Source of the DNA: Longispora sp040681875
GTDB taxonomy: Bacteria; Actinomycetota; Actinomycetes; Mycobacteriales; Micromonosporaceae
Length of the DNA stretch: 64,000 nucleotides
Direction of reading: 5' to 3'
Assembly: GCF_040681875.1 (NCBI RefSeq)
Contig: NZ_JBFAZP010000001.1
Span: 873,601-937,600, forward strand
The stretch's first letter is position 1. The number at the start of each line of letters is the position of its first letter. Below are positions 8,341 to 16,589 of this stretch, piece by piece. The notes beneath the pieces are model-generated. The model was given only the letters and a program-made list of their open reading frames with translations, made no database searches and was not told the origin of the DNA. Both the position numbers and the translations under genes were made by a program.

Positions 8341-8991
8341 GTGGTGCGAGTGCTTGTGGTCGACGACGAGGCATTGGTACGTTCGGGCCTCGGCGCGATC
8401 CTCGGGTCGGCCGGCGACTTCGAGGTCCTGACCGCGACCGGCGCCGAGGCCGTGGAGGTGACCCGGCGGCACCGGCCCCGGGTGGCGCTGGTCGACATCC
8501 GGATGCCCGATGTGGACGGCCTGACCCTGCTGCGCAGGTTGCGCGCGCTGACCACCCCGGTCGCCGTCGCGATGCTGACCACGTTCGACATGGACGCGCA
8601 CGTGCACGAGGCGCTGCGGTCCGGGGCGTCCGGCTTCCTGCTGAAGGACACCGAGCCCGCCGAGCTGATCGCGGCCGTCCGGGCGCTCGCCGCCGGGGGC
8701 ACGGTGCTGTCCCCGCAGGTCGCGACGCTGGTGGTCGACGGGTACCTCCGGTCGGGCCCCTGCCCCACCGCGCGCGCCCGGGTCGCGGAGCTGTCCGGCC
8801 GGGAACTCGACGTGCTGGCGCTCCTGGCGACCGGCCTGTCCAACGCGGAGATCGCCGACCGGCTGTACCTGGCGTCCGGCACGGTCAAGGACCACGTGAG
8901 CGCCCTGCTGGTCAAGCTGCGCGCCGTCAACCGGGTGCAGGCCGCCGGCATCGCGCACAGGGCCGGCGTCGTCGAACGCGGCGGGGCGTGA
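8341..8991 (+). CDS. NarL/LuxR-family response regulator
   Basis: The GTG at 8341 is preferred because GAGGGGG lies 5 bases upstream; an ATG at 8314 would add nine residues. The 216-residue protein has a receiver domain (VRVLVVDDEALVRSG; phospho-acceptor D in VALVDIRMPD; T in MLTTFD; K in FLLKD) and a C-terminal LuxR-type helix-turn-helix (LSGRELDVLALLATGLSNAEIADRLYLASGTVKDHVSALL). It should be phosphorylated by the histidine kinase encoded next, whose GTG overlaps its stop codon by 4 bases (GTGA), implying translational coupling. The targets are unknown. Confidence 0.95.
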   Translation: MVRVLVVDDEALVRSGLGAILGSAGDFEVLTATGAEAVEVTRRHRPRVALVDIRMPDVDGLTLLRRLRALTTPVAVAMLTTFDMDAHVHEALRSGASGFLLKDTEPAELIAAVRALAAGGTVLSPQVATLVVDGYLRSGPCPTARARVAELSGRELDVLALLATGLSNAEIADRLYLASGTVKDHVSALLVKLRAVNRVQAAGIAHRAGVVERGGA

Positions 8992-10685
8992 CCCGCCGCC
9001 CGTCCTGGACACCCAGGTCCCCAGACCTGCGGCCGTCCCGCCGGGCACCCGGCTCAAGGTGGCAGTTCAGCCAGACACCCGGCCCGGGGCCGCTAGTCCG
9101 GGTCGCACACGGCCCGAGGTGGCCGCTCAGCCTCGCATCCCGCCTCTGGCGGCTCCCCGGACCGGCATCCGACCCGGGGCAACCATCCCGGCCGGGCCCA
9201 GGCCCGGGACGGGCGTTCCGCCGGGTAGCCGGCATCCGTCCGGGGCCGGGGGTGCGGCGCGGGCTGGTCGACGCGGCGCTGGTCGCGACGGCAGCGGCGG
9301 ACGTGCTGCTCACCGCCCCGGCCGGCGGACATCCCGTCTACGCCTGTTCGCTGCTGGCCGCCGCCGTCCTCCCGCTGCGGCGCCGTTGGCCCCGGACCAC
9401 CCTGCTGCTGGTACTGCCCGGGCTGTTCGCCGGCGTGGCGGTCCTGGCGGCCGTGTTCGCCCTCTACGCCGTCGCGACCGCCGAGCACCGCCGAAGGTGG
9501 CTGTACGCGGCCACCGGCGTCGTCGCCCTCGGCGCGGCCCTGCCCTGGCCGGCGGCCGAACTGTTCACCCAGCCGCCCGACGAGCTGGCCCGGTCCGTCA
9601 TCTACGGCGTCCTCGCCGGCTGCGCGCCCACCGCCCTGGGCCTGGCCGTCCGGACCCGCGCCGAACTGACCGACCGCCTCGCCGAACTGGCCGAACGCCG
9701 GGCCCGCGAACAGGAATGGACCACCCAGCGGGTACTGGCCACCGAGCGCGCCCGGCTCGCCCGCGAGATGCACGACGTGGTGTCCCACCAGGTCAGCCTC
9801 ATCGCCGTGACGGCCGGCGCGTGGCGGGTCGGGGCGATTGACGACGCGGGCCGGGAGGCCGCCGAGGAAATCCGCCGCCGCGCCGCCCGGACCCTGGTGG
9901 AGCTGCGGCACATGGTCGGCGTCCTGCGCGCCTGTCCGACCGCGCCGCTGACCCCCGGGCCGGTGCCCCAGGCGGGGCTCGCGGACGTGCCCGCGCTGGT
10001 CGACGAGCACGAGGGGGCCGTGCTCAGCGGTCTGCCCGACGCGGCAGGGGTCCCCGAGGCGCAGCAGCGGGCCGCGTACCGGACGGTCCAGGAGGCCCTG
10101 ACCAATGTCCGCAAGCACGCGCCCGGGGCCGCGACGACCGTCTCGGTGTCCACCACGGCCGACGAACTCCACGTCACGGTCACCAACACCTCCCCCACCC
10201 GCCGCTCCCCCGAACCACCCGGGCCGTCCGCGTCCGGAACCCAGCCACCCATGCCGACCGGACTGTCGGCCGACAGGCAAACGCCCCAGAGGAGGAACGG
10301 CTCGCCCGGAGACAGGTACGTGCCGCACGGGCCCACCGGGTGGGAAGCCGGCTGGAAAGGGAACCGGCACGGGCCGACCGGGTGGGACGGGAGCCGGCAC
10401 GGGCCGTTCGGATGGGACGGGAGCCGGCACGGGCCGTTCGGATGGGACGTGGAGCCCGACGGGCCCGGGGGCGGGTGGCGGTCCGGGGCGGAGGAGTTGC
10501 CCGGGGGTGGGCATGGGCTGTCGGGGCTGCGGGAGCGGGCCGCGCTGCTCGGCGGCCGGTTGGTGGCCGGCCCGACCGGGGACGGCTACGTCATCCGGCT
10601 CGCTCTGCCCCTCGCGGACCGTGGCAGGATGATCGTCCCGCAACCGCGACCAGGAGAACCACCATGCGCCGACGACTCAACCTGA
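8988..10685 (+). CDS. NarL-type sensor histidine kinase with altered ATP-binding domain
   Basis: The protein has 565 residues. A long Pro/Arg-rich N-terminus (about 1-90) precedes four or five membrane segments (about 95-220). The HisKA_3 dimerisation helix has EMHDVVSHQ with phospho-accepting H262. The catalytic domain has a normal N-box (EALTNVRKHAPG, N373) and G2 box (GHGLSGLRERAALLGG, near 509). Between them the usual D-x-G-x-G box is not visible: the strand reads HVTVTNTSPTRRS. About 90 extra residues, including three HGPxGWDGSR repeats, fill the lid region. It pairs with the preceding response regulator. ATP binding may be weakened or altered. The end overlaps the start of the VOC gene at 10664. 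Confidence 0.9.
   Translation: MTRRPSWTPRSPDLRPSRRAPGSRWQFSQTPGPGPLVRVAHGPRWPLSLASRLWRLPGPASDPGQPSRPGPGPGRAFRRVAGIRPGPGVRRGLVDAALVATAAADVLLTAPAGGHPVYACSLLAAAVLPLRRRWPRTTLLLVLPGLFAGVAVLAAVFALYAVATAEHRRRWLYAATGVVALGAALPWPAAELFTQPPDELARSVIYGVLAGCAPTALGLAVRTRAELTDRLAELAERRAREQEWTTQRVLATERARLAREMHDVVSHQVSLIAVTAGAWRVGAIDDAGREAAEEIRRRAARTLVELRHMVGVLRACPTAPLTPGPVPQAGLADVPALVDEHEGAVLSGLPDAAGVPEAQQRAAYRTVQEALTNVRKHAPGAATTVSVSTTADELHVTVTNTSPTRRSPEPPGPSASGTQPPMPTGLSADRQTPQRRNGSPGDRYVPHGPTGWEAGWKGNRHGPTGWDGSRHGPFGWDGSRHGPFGWDVEPDGPGGGWRSGAEELPGGGHGLSGLRERAALLGGRLVAGPTGDGYVIRLALPLADRGRMIVPQPRPGEPPCADDST
10354..10443 (+). repeat. Three 30-bp in-frame repeats inside the kinase gene
   Basis: Copies at 10384-10413 and 10414-10443 are identical and the copy at 10354-10383 is diverged. 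Each encodes ten residues (GSRHGPFGWD). The 30-bp unit keeps the frame, so copy number can vary without inactivating the protein. Confidence 0.9.
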
Positions 10686-11083
10686 TCCTGCTCGGCGTCC
10701 GCGACGTGCTCGGCTCCGTGGCCTTCTACGAGGCCCTGGGCTGGAAGCGCGCCGCCGCCGGGTCCGACGAGTTCGCGCTGTTCGAGCTGGGCGGGGTCGC
10801 GGTCGCGTTCCAGTCCCGGGAGGCGTTCGCCGCCGACGCCCGGCTCACCGACCACGGGGCGGGCGGGTTCGCCGGGTTCGCGCTCGCGTACGTGGCCCGC
10901 AGCGCCGACGAGGTGTACCAGGTCATGGCGCGCGCCGAGGAGCTGGGCGCGACGGTGACCCGGCCGGCGGGGGCCAACGCGTGGGGCCACAACGGCTACT
11001 TCACGGACCCCGACGGCCACCTGTTCGAGGTGCTGTACGAGGACGGCTGGATCTTCGACGAGCACGACGACCTGGTGCTCTGA
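10664..11083 (+). CDS. VOC family protein
   Basis: ATG at 10664 with AGGAG a few bases upstream. The 139-residue protein has one VOC module: LNLILLGVRDVLGSVAFYEALGWKR, a middle strand FALFELGGVAVAFQSR, and the closing GYFTDPDGHLFEVLYEDGW. The E in FEVLYE is the usual second-half metal ligand, while the first-half ligand is unclear. Members are often small-molecule-resistance or dioxygenase-like proteins. The start lies 22 bases inside the histidine kinase gene, so the three genes probably form one operon and this protein may act in the response the two-component pair controls. Confidence 0.85.
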   Translation: MRRRLNLILLGVRDVLGSVAFYEALGWKRAAAGSDEFALFELGGVAVAFQSREAFAADARLTDHGAGGFAGFALAYVARSADEVYQVMARAEELGATVTRPAGANAWGHNGYFTDPDGHLFEVLYEDGWIFDEHDDLVL

Positions 11084-11335
11084 CCGCACCGGTACCCGCC
11101 GCCCGGTGCTCCGGTCGGGGCCGTCACCAGCCGGACCGTCCGGGCGCTCCGAGTGTCCGGGCACGTCGCCGCCGGCCCTGGCCGGACACCCGCGCCGAGG
11201 ATCGGTCCGTCGTTGCGCCACCGACCCGTGTCCTGCCGGAGCGACCGGCCCCGGGCGGCTCCGCCGATCGGAACCCACCCGGGCGCTCACCGCGCCGCAG
11301 TTCCGGCATACCGGGGCCACCGGTGGCCGGGGCCG

Positions 11336-12028
11336 TCACGGCTGGTCGGCGAGGTGCCGCCACGAGGTGCCCGTCACCGTCGGGTCGCGGGAGATCCCGG
11401 ACAGGGCGGCGTCGAGTGCGGGGCCCGTGTCGGCCGTACCCGTCAGATCGGCTCTGATCTGGATCGTGCCGTCCGTCCGGACGGTCTCCACGGCCCGGAC
11501 CCGGGCGCCGTCGACGGTCCGCAGCGCGGTCAGCAGCGCCGTGCGGACCCGGCCGTCGTCGGGCGGCACCAGAGTCGTCTCGACCCGCCAGCCGGTGAAG
11601 ACCTCGTCGCCCGAGCCGGGTTCGCGGTCGATCCGGCGGCCGGCGGCGCGGAGCACGACGTTGACGGCCACGACGGCGGCCCCGGCGGCGAGCGCGTAGC
11701 CGTACTGGCGGGCGCCGGCCAGGCTGCCCACGGCGGCCGAGCACCACAGGGTCGCGGCGGTGTTGATGCCGGTGACGGTGAACCCGTCGCGCATGATCAC
11801 GCCCGCGCCGAGGAACCCGACCCCGGAGACGACCTGGGCGGCGACCCGGCTGGGCGAGGAGTCCGCGAACGCCCCGGACAGCATGACGAACATCGCCGCG
11901 CCGGCCGCGACGAGCGCGTGGGTGCGCAGGCCTGCCATGCGCTGCCGCCACTGGCGCTCCACGCCGATCAGGGTGCCGGCGGCCAGGCCGGTGGTCAGCC
12001 CGAGCGCGAAGCTGGCCGGCGTCATCAT
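11336..12028 (-). CDS. MgtC/SapB family membrane protein
   Basis: The protein starts MMTPASFALGLTTG and shows the MgtC core GVERQWRQRMAGLRTHALVAAGAAMF, then VVSGVGFLGAGVIMRDGFTVTGINTAATLWCSAAVG, over four to five membrane segments. A soluble C-terminal domain of about 85 residues follows, as in the long MgtC subfamily. MgtC proteins restrain the F-type ATP synthase or support growth at low Mg2+ in pathogens; the role in soil actinobacteria is not established. A longer reading up to 12175 is open, but its Arg/His/Pro-rich sequence looks non-coding. Nothing recognisable as an Mg2+ sensor was found in the 350-base upstream gap. Confidence 0.9.
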   Translation of the reverse strand: MMTPASFALGLTTGLAAGTLIGVERQWRQRMAGLRTHALVAAGAAMFVMLSGAFADSSPSRVAAQVVSGVGFLGAGVIMRDGFTVTGINTAATLWCSAAVGSLAGARQYGYALAAGAAVVAVNVVLRAAGRRIDREPGSGDEVFTGWRVETTLVPPDDGRVRTALLTALRTVDGARVRAVETVRTDGTIQIRADLTGTADTGPALDAALSGISRDPTVTGTSWRHLADQP

Positions 12029-12338
12029 CCGCGCCGCCGGGGGCCGGGGCGGGTGGCGGTGGCGTCGGGCGCGGAGCCGGACGTCGTGACGACCCGGTCG
12101 TGGGGCATCGGCGGCGTGGCCGGCGGGGTGAGGTGTCGCATGTCGCCGACTCCTGACGTGGGCGGGAGAGCGCACGTCGGCGTGCGCCGCCCGGCAGTCT
12201 CACCCACCCCGGCCGCGCCGGTCCCCCGCCGACCGGCGGGTCCACGACCACCGGCCCGCTGGGCGATCCTGGACGCACCGGACCCCACCGAGCGGCAGGT
12301 CGACGGCCGCCGGCGCGCGGAGGCCCGGGACGCCGGAC

Positions 12339-12370
12339 GGCCCGGAGGACGGGGGGACATCCTCCGGGCC
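12339..12370 (-). terminator. Strong hairpin after the trypsin-PKD gene
   Basis: GGCCCGGAGGA (12339-12349) and TCCTCCGGGCC (12360-12370) are perfect 11-base arms around a 10-base loop, starting 7 bases after the stop at 12378. No U-run. The remainder of the 12029-12377 gap holds no visible gene. Confidence 0.75.
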
Positions 12371-12377
12371 TGGTCGG

Positions 12378-13580
12378 TCAGTTGCAGAACAGGAACGTCC
12401 CCACCTGCTGGCAACTGATCGCGCGGGTGGCCGTGCCGGTCCGCCCCGAGTTGTCGGTCACGGTCAACCGCGCCGTGTAGGTACCGGCGCGCGCCGGGTA
12501 GGCGTGGTTCACCTGGCGGCCGGACCCGCTGGCCCCGTCGCCGAAGTCCCAGGCGTAGCCGACGATCGTGCCGTCGGGGTCCCGGGAGTACTGCCCGTCG
12601 AACTGGCACGCCGACTGCTGGCAGAACGCGAAGATGCTCGCGGTCGGCGCCTGACCGGGGCCACCCGTCGGGGTCGGGGTCGGCTTCGTGGGCGTCGGGG
12701 TCGGGGCGGTCGGGGTCGGCGACGGGCCGGGGCCGGTGCCGCTGATCTCCCGGTTGGCCCAGTCACCCATGGCGTTGGTGAGCCGGCCGAAGCCCGCGAC
12801 CCCGTTGCAGCCGGACTTGACGAACGAGGACACTCCCACGATCACGCCGTCCACGAGCGCGCCTCCCCCGCTGTCGCCCTGGCAGATGCTGTCGTGGCCG
12901 TCGGAGTACCCGGCGCAGACCATGTACTCCGCGTTGTACGTCCCCAGGATCGACTTGCACGGGCTGGCCGCCAGGATCGGGAAGTCGGCCTGCTTGAGGA
13001 CGCTGCTGTTGTTCTCGTCGAGCGCGATCCGGCCGTACCCGACGAAGTGGATCGTCTTGCCGACCTCGGTGAGCGCGGTGTCGCCCGAACCCGCGACCCG
13101 GGGGTACTTGTACCCCGCCGGCACCGGGATGTCGCGGTCCACGGTGACGACCGCGACGTCCCAGCCGGTCTGCCAGCCGTTGTTGGAGTTGTAGTTCGGG
13201 TGCGCCTTGTAGTCGAGGACCTCGACCCAGGTGCCGCCGGACGGGTTGGAGAAGTTGTCGAGCCCGTAGAGGAACCGCTTCTCCCCGTCGGCGTACTTGC
13301 AGTGCGCGGCGATCAGGATCTTGCGCGGGGCGACGACCGACCCGGTACAGGAGGCGCCCTGGGGTCGGGGGCCGCCCGCCCGGGTGCCGACGATGACGTA
13401 CGGGTAGTCGGCGACGTGCGCCTCCGTACCTCCGACGATCCCGGGCCCTTGCGTCACGTACTGGGACTCCGGTGTGACCGCGTCACCGACGGCGGGTGCG
13501 GCACCGAGCGCCGAGAGGGGTACCAGCGCCGCGACGACCGCGAGGCCGAGCAGGGCGCTGAAGCGTGTTGATGTGCTCAC
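12378..13580 (-). CDS. Secreted trypsin-like (S1) protease with C-terminal PKD domain
   Basis: The GTG at 13580 follows AAGGAG at ideal spacing. The 400-residue precursor has a signal peptide (ALLGLAVVAALVPLSALGAAPA), a short propeptide and the activation site at I48 (IVGG). The catalytic triad is complete: H93 (AAHC), D141 (WDVAVV) and S237 (GDSGGG). A Pro/Thr linker near residues 290-310 leads to a PKD domain (DPDGTIVGYAWDFGDG, then GTYTARLTVTDNSG), a module that usually aids binding to polymeric substrates. It is predicted to be a secreted endopeptidase activated by cleavage before Ile48. A hairpin terminator follows. Confidence 0.93.
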   Translation of the reverse strand: MSTSTRFSALLGLAVVAALVPLSALGAAPAVGDAVTPESQYVTQGPGIVGGTEAHVADYPYVIVGTRAGGPRPQGASCTGSVVAPRKILIAAHCKYADGEKRFLYGLDNFSNPSGGTWVEVLDYKAHPNYNSNNGWQTGWDVAVVTVDRDIPVPAGYKYPRVAGSGDTALTEVGKTIHFVGYGRIALDENNSSVLKQADFPILAASPCKSILGTYNAEYMVCAGYSDGHDSICQGDSGGGALVDGVIVGVSSFVKSGCNGVAGFGRLTNAMGDWANREISGTGPGPSPTPTAPTPTPTKPTPTPTGGPGQAPTASIFAFCQQSACQFDGQYSRDPDGTIVGYAWDFGDGASGSGRQVNHAYPARAGTYTARLTVTDNSGRTGTATRAISCQQVGTFLFCN

Positions 13581-13844
13581 CGTTCTCCTTCCATGTCCTT
13601 GGCGGGGTGGTGGCGCGAGACTATGGTCGGAGAAACCTCCGCGAACAGCCCCTTTCAACCGTCTTGGGCCAGCCAACCGCAGTTTCTGTCACGAGGTGTG
13701 GAAACGGGGGCGGGTCCTCCGGTGGCCCCGGGGCACGGGTGCGCGCCGGCTCGCGGGGGCCTACACTCCGGGGTGTCGCCCTAGACCTCGGTGGCTGCAT
13801 TCCGCGCGTGCGGAGGCGCACCACTCCCAGCAGGGCGGCTCCCC

Positions 13845-14990
13845 ATGAACACCACAGACCAGGCCACCACGGGCCAGGCGCTCCCGCACGCCCCCGGGGC
13901 GACGCCCCGCGCCACGGACGGCCGGGTGACGCCCCGCGCCACGGACAACCGGGCGCCCCGGCAGGCCACCCCCGGCGCCGCCCGGCGCGACCCCGCCGGC
14001 AGCGACTACGCCGAGCTGATGCACCGGGTCCGCGCCGCCGGCCTCCTCGACCGCCGCCCGGGCCCGTACGCGGTCCGGATCGCCGTCAACGCCGCGCTCA
14101 TGGTCGCCGGCTGGACGGCGTTCGCGCTGCTCGGCGACTCGTGGTGGCAGCTGGCCGTCGCCGTGCTCCTGGCGTTCGTGTTCACCCAGTCCGGGTTCCT
14201 CGGGCACGAGGCGGGGCACCGGCAGATCTTCCGTTCCCGGCGGGCCAACCAGGTGGTGGGCCTGACGCACGGCAACCTGGCGATCGGGCTCGCGTTCGGC
14301 TGGTGGGTGGACAAGCACCACCGGCACCACGCGCACCCCAACCAGGAGGGCCACGACCCCGACATCGGCGGCGAGGCCCTCGTGTTCACCGAGGCGCAGG
14401 CCCGGGGGCGGCGCGGGCTGGGGCTGCGGATCGCCCGGTACCAGGCGCAGCTGTTCTTCCCCATGCTGCTCCTGGAGGGCCTGGCCCTGCACGTGGCCAG
14501 CGTCCGCGCGGTGCTCCGGAAGAGCTACCGGCAGCGGGGGCTGGAGGCGGGGCTGCTCGCCCTGCACGCGGTCGGGTACGTCGGCGCGCTCGTCCTCGTC
14601 CTGCCCCCGGGCAAGGCGCTGGCCTTCGCCGCCGTCCAACAGGGCCTGTTCGGGGTGTACCTGGGCTGCGCGTTCGCCCCGAACCACAAGGGCATGCCGA
14701 TCCTGTCGGCGGACGACGACACGGACTTCCTGCGCCGCCAGGTCCTCACCGCGCGCAACATCCGGGGCGGCCGGCTGGTCGACGCGCTGTTCGGCGGGCT
14801 GAACTACCAGATCGAGCACCACCTGTTCCCGAGCATGCCGCGCGGGGCGCTGCGCCGGGCCCGGCCGATCGTCCGGGCGTACTGCGCGGAGCTGGGCGTC
14901 CCGTACGCGGAGACCGGGATCGTCGACTCCTACCGCCAGGCGCTGGGGCACCTGCGCGCCGTGGGCCGCGGAGCGCCGACCGCCCCGTGA
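13845..14990 (+). CDS. Membrane fatty-acid (acyl-CoA/acyl-lipid) desaturase
   Basis: The protein has 381 residues and three histidine boxes in the expected order: HEAGH, HHRHH and QIEHH, interspersed with four hydrophobic segments. These coordinate the di-iron centre that uses O2 to place a double bond in acyl chains; membrane-bound desaturases of this type often prefer the delta-6/linoleoyl-CoA-like subclass. The first 50 residues are low complexity, with a near-duplicate (ATDGRVTPRATDNR) encoded by an 18-bp direct repeat. The ATG at 13845 has only a weak ribosome site. The stop overlaps the GTG of the next gene (GTGA), suggesting co-expression with the GAF-ANTAR regulator. Confidence 0.9.
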   Translation: MNTTDQATTGQALPHAPGATPRATDGRVTPRATDNRAPRQATPGAARRDPAGSDYAELMHRVRAAGLLDRRPGPYAVRIAVNAALMVAGWTAFALLGDSWWQLAVAVLLAFVFTQSGFLGHEAGHRQIFRSRRANQVVGLTHGNLAIGLAFGWWVDKHHRHHAHPNQEGHDPDIGGEALVFTEAQARGRRGLGLRIARYQAQLFFPMLLLEGLALHVASVRAVLRKSYRQRGLEAGLLALHAVGYVGALVLVLPPGKALAFAAVQQGLFGVYLGCAFAPNHKGMPILSADDDTDFLRRQVLTARNIRGGRLVDALFGGLNYQIEHHLFPSMPRGALRRARPIVRAYCAELGVPYAETGIVDSYRQALGHLRAVGRGAPTAP

Positions 14991-15676
14991 CCGGTGGGCG
15001 CGCGGCCCGGATCCGGGTGCGGATCGCCCGCCAGGCGGGGGCCGAGGTGGTGTCCGTGGCGCACGTGTGCGCGGCGGCCGTGGCCGGCGTGGGGGTGGAC
15101 GGGGCGGGGATGACCGTCGGGCGGTCCACGGTGCACGCCACCGACCCGGTCGCGGCGGCGCTGGAGGAGTGGCAGCTCGTGTACGGCGAGGGCCCGTGCG
15201 TGGACGCGTGGGCGACCGGCGGCCCGGTGCTCGTCGTCGACCTGGGTGCCACCGCCGCCCGGTGGCCGGTGTTCACCCCGGCGGCCCTCGACAGCGGGGC
15301 GCGGGCGGTGTTCGCGCTGCCCCTGCAGGTCGGCGCGATCCGGCTGGGGGTCCTGGACCTGTACCGCGCCGGCCCCGGCCCGCTGAGCCCCGGACAGCTC
15401 GCCGACGCGCTGGCGTACGCCGACGCGGCCGGCACGCTGCTCCTCGACGGGGCCCGGGCCGGCGCCCCCGACCCGACGGCGCACGACGCGCAGGTGCACC
15501 AGGCCACCGGCATGGTCCTCGCCCAGCTCGGGGTGAGCGCCGAGGTCGCGTTCGCCCGGCTGCGGGCCCACGCGTACGCCCAGGACCGGCTGCTCCGGGA
15601 CGTGGCCCGCGACGTCGTCGGGCGGCGGCTGCGGTTCGAGCCGGAACCGTCCCCGGAGGACCAGAATGAACGGTGA
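14987..15676 (+). CDS. GAF-ANTAR domain transcription antitermination regulator (degenerate ANTAR)
   Basis: The GTG at 14987 overlaps the desaturase stop by four bases. The 229-residue protein has a GAF-like sensor (about 15-150, with EWQLVYGEGPCVDAW and FALPLQVGAIRLGVLDLYR) and an ANTAR-type three-helix domain (QVHQATGMVLAQLGVSAEVAFARLRAHAYAQDRLLRDVARDVV). ANTAR proteins bind paired RNA hairpins and prevent transcription termination; GAF-ANTAR proteins do so in response to a ligand or stress. The ANTAR motif keeps the QATGM.LAQL pattern and the A/R/A positions. It is the first of two adjacent GAF-ANTAR genes. Confidence 0.9.
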   Translation: MTGGRAARIRVRIARQAGAEVVSVAHVCAAAVAGVGVDGAGMTVGRSTVHATDPVAAALEEWQLVYGEGPCVDAWATGGPVLVVDLGATAARWPVFTPAALDSGARAVFALPLQVGAIRLGVLDLYRAGPGPLSPGQLADALAYADAAGTLLLDGARAGAPDPTAHDAQVHQATGMVLAQLGVSAEVAFARLRAHAYAQDRLLRDVARDVVGRRLRFEPEPSPEDQNER

Positions 15677-15712
15677 GGCGTTGTGCCGAGAGGACTACCG
15701 AGGTGGGCGACG

Positions 15713-16414
15713 ATGACTGAGCACCTGCTGGCCGAGACGTTCGTCGAGCTGGCCGACACGCTGGTCGACGACTTCGACGTCCTCGACTTCCTGCACCAGG
15801 TGACGGTGCGCTGCGCCCAGGTGCTGGGGGTCGCGGCGGCGGGGGTGCTGCTCACCGACCAGCGTGGCGCGCTGCGGGTGGTGGCGGCGTCCACGGAGCA
15901 GACCCGGATGCTGGAGCTGCTCCAGATCCAGACCGACGAGGGCCCGTGTCCGGAGTGCTTCCACACCGGCCGGCCGATCGCCGTGCCCGACGTGTCCGCC
16001 GTCGCCGACCGCTGGCCCCGGTTCGCGGCCGAGGCCCGCGCCGTCGGGTTCGCCGCGGTGCACGCGCTGCCGATGCGGCTGCGCGCCGACATGATCGGGA
16101 CGCTCAACCTGTTCGACACGGAGCCCGGCGCCCTCGGCGCGGACACGATCCGGCTCGGTCAGGCCCTGGCCGACGTGGCCACCATCGGGCTGTTGCAGGC
16201 CCGCGCGATCCGGCACCGCGAGACCCTCGCCGAGCAGTTGCAGACCGCGCTCAACAGCCGGGTCGTCATCGAGCAGGCCAAGGGTGTGATCGCCGAGCGC
16301 CGGGGGCTGGACATGGACCAGGCGTTCACGCTGCTGCGGGACACGGCCCGGTCCCGCAACCTCGGGCTGTCCGATCTCGCCCGTTCGGTGGTCGACGGCG
16401 TGACCGTTCTCTGA
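15713..16414 (+). CDS. GAF-ANTAR domain transcription antitermination regulator
   Basis: The ATG at 15713 follows AGGTGGG; a GTG at 15683 is a less likely start. The 233-residue protein has a complete GAF domain (about 20-165; QIQTDEGPCPECFHTGRP and LPMRLRADMIGTLNLF) and a canonical ANTAR domain (ALNSRVVIEQAKGVIAERRG, then AFTLLRDTARSRNLGLSDLARSVV). It is predicted to bind paired hexanucleotide RNA loops and release transcripts from attenuation. It lies 36 bases after the previous GAF-ANTAR gene, in an apparent desaturase/ANTAR/ANTAR operon, with a SigB/F-type sigma gene following. Two ANTAR paralogues side by side suggest either heterodimers or responses to two signals. Confidence 0.93.
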   Translation: MTEHLLAETFVELADTLVDDFDVLDFLHQVTVRCAQVLGVAAAGVLLTDQRGALRVVAASTEQTRMLELLQIQTDEGPCPECFHTGRPIAVPDVSAVADRWPRFAAEARAVGFAAVHALPMRLRADMIGTLNLFDTEPGALGADTIRLGQALADVATIGLLQARAIRHRETLAEQLQTALNSRVVIEQAKGVIAERRGLDMDQAFTLLRDTARSRNLGLSDLARSVVDGVTVL

Positions 16415-16589
16415 ACACGGCCGGCGATCCGGTTCGGGGCGGGCATTCCGGCGTAGGGTACACACAGGCTCTCCGCGCGGGCGGTTCCCGCGCGGGCGCG
16501 TCGCCGCCCGGACCCCGCGGTCGCACCAACGGCACCCTTCCAGGGTGTCGTACCAGACCGCGGTGTGTCCCGTAAGGGCGTTGATCCTC

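Noticed and set aside
12029..12175. N-terminal extension of the MgtC gene to 12175, or a small gene in the 12029-12377 gap
   Set aside because: The extension is Arg/His/Pro-rich and unlike any MgtC N-terminus; the gap shows no ribosome site or protein-like frame.
16431..16461. SigB/F-type promoter (GGTTCG and GGGTAC) before the sigma gene
   Set aside because: The -10-like GGGTAC is good, but the spacing to the nearest GTT-like box is 19 bases, outside the usual 13-16; not strong enough to list.
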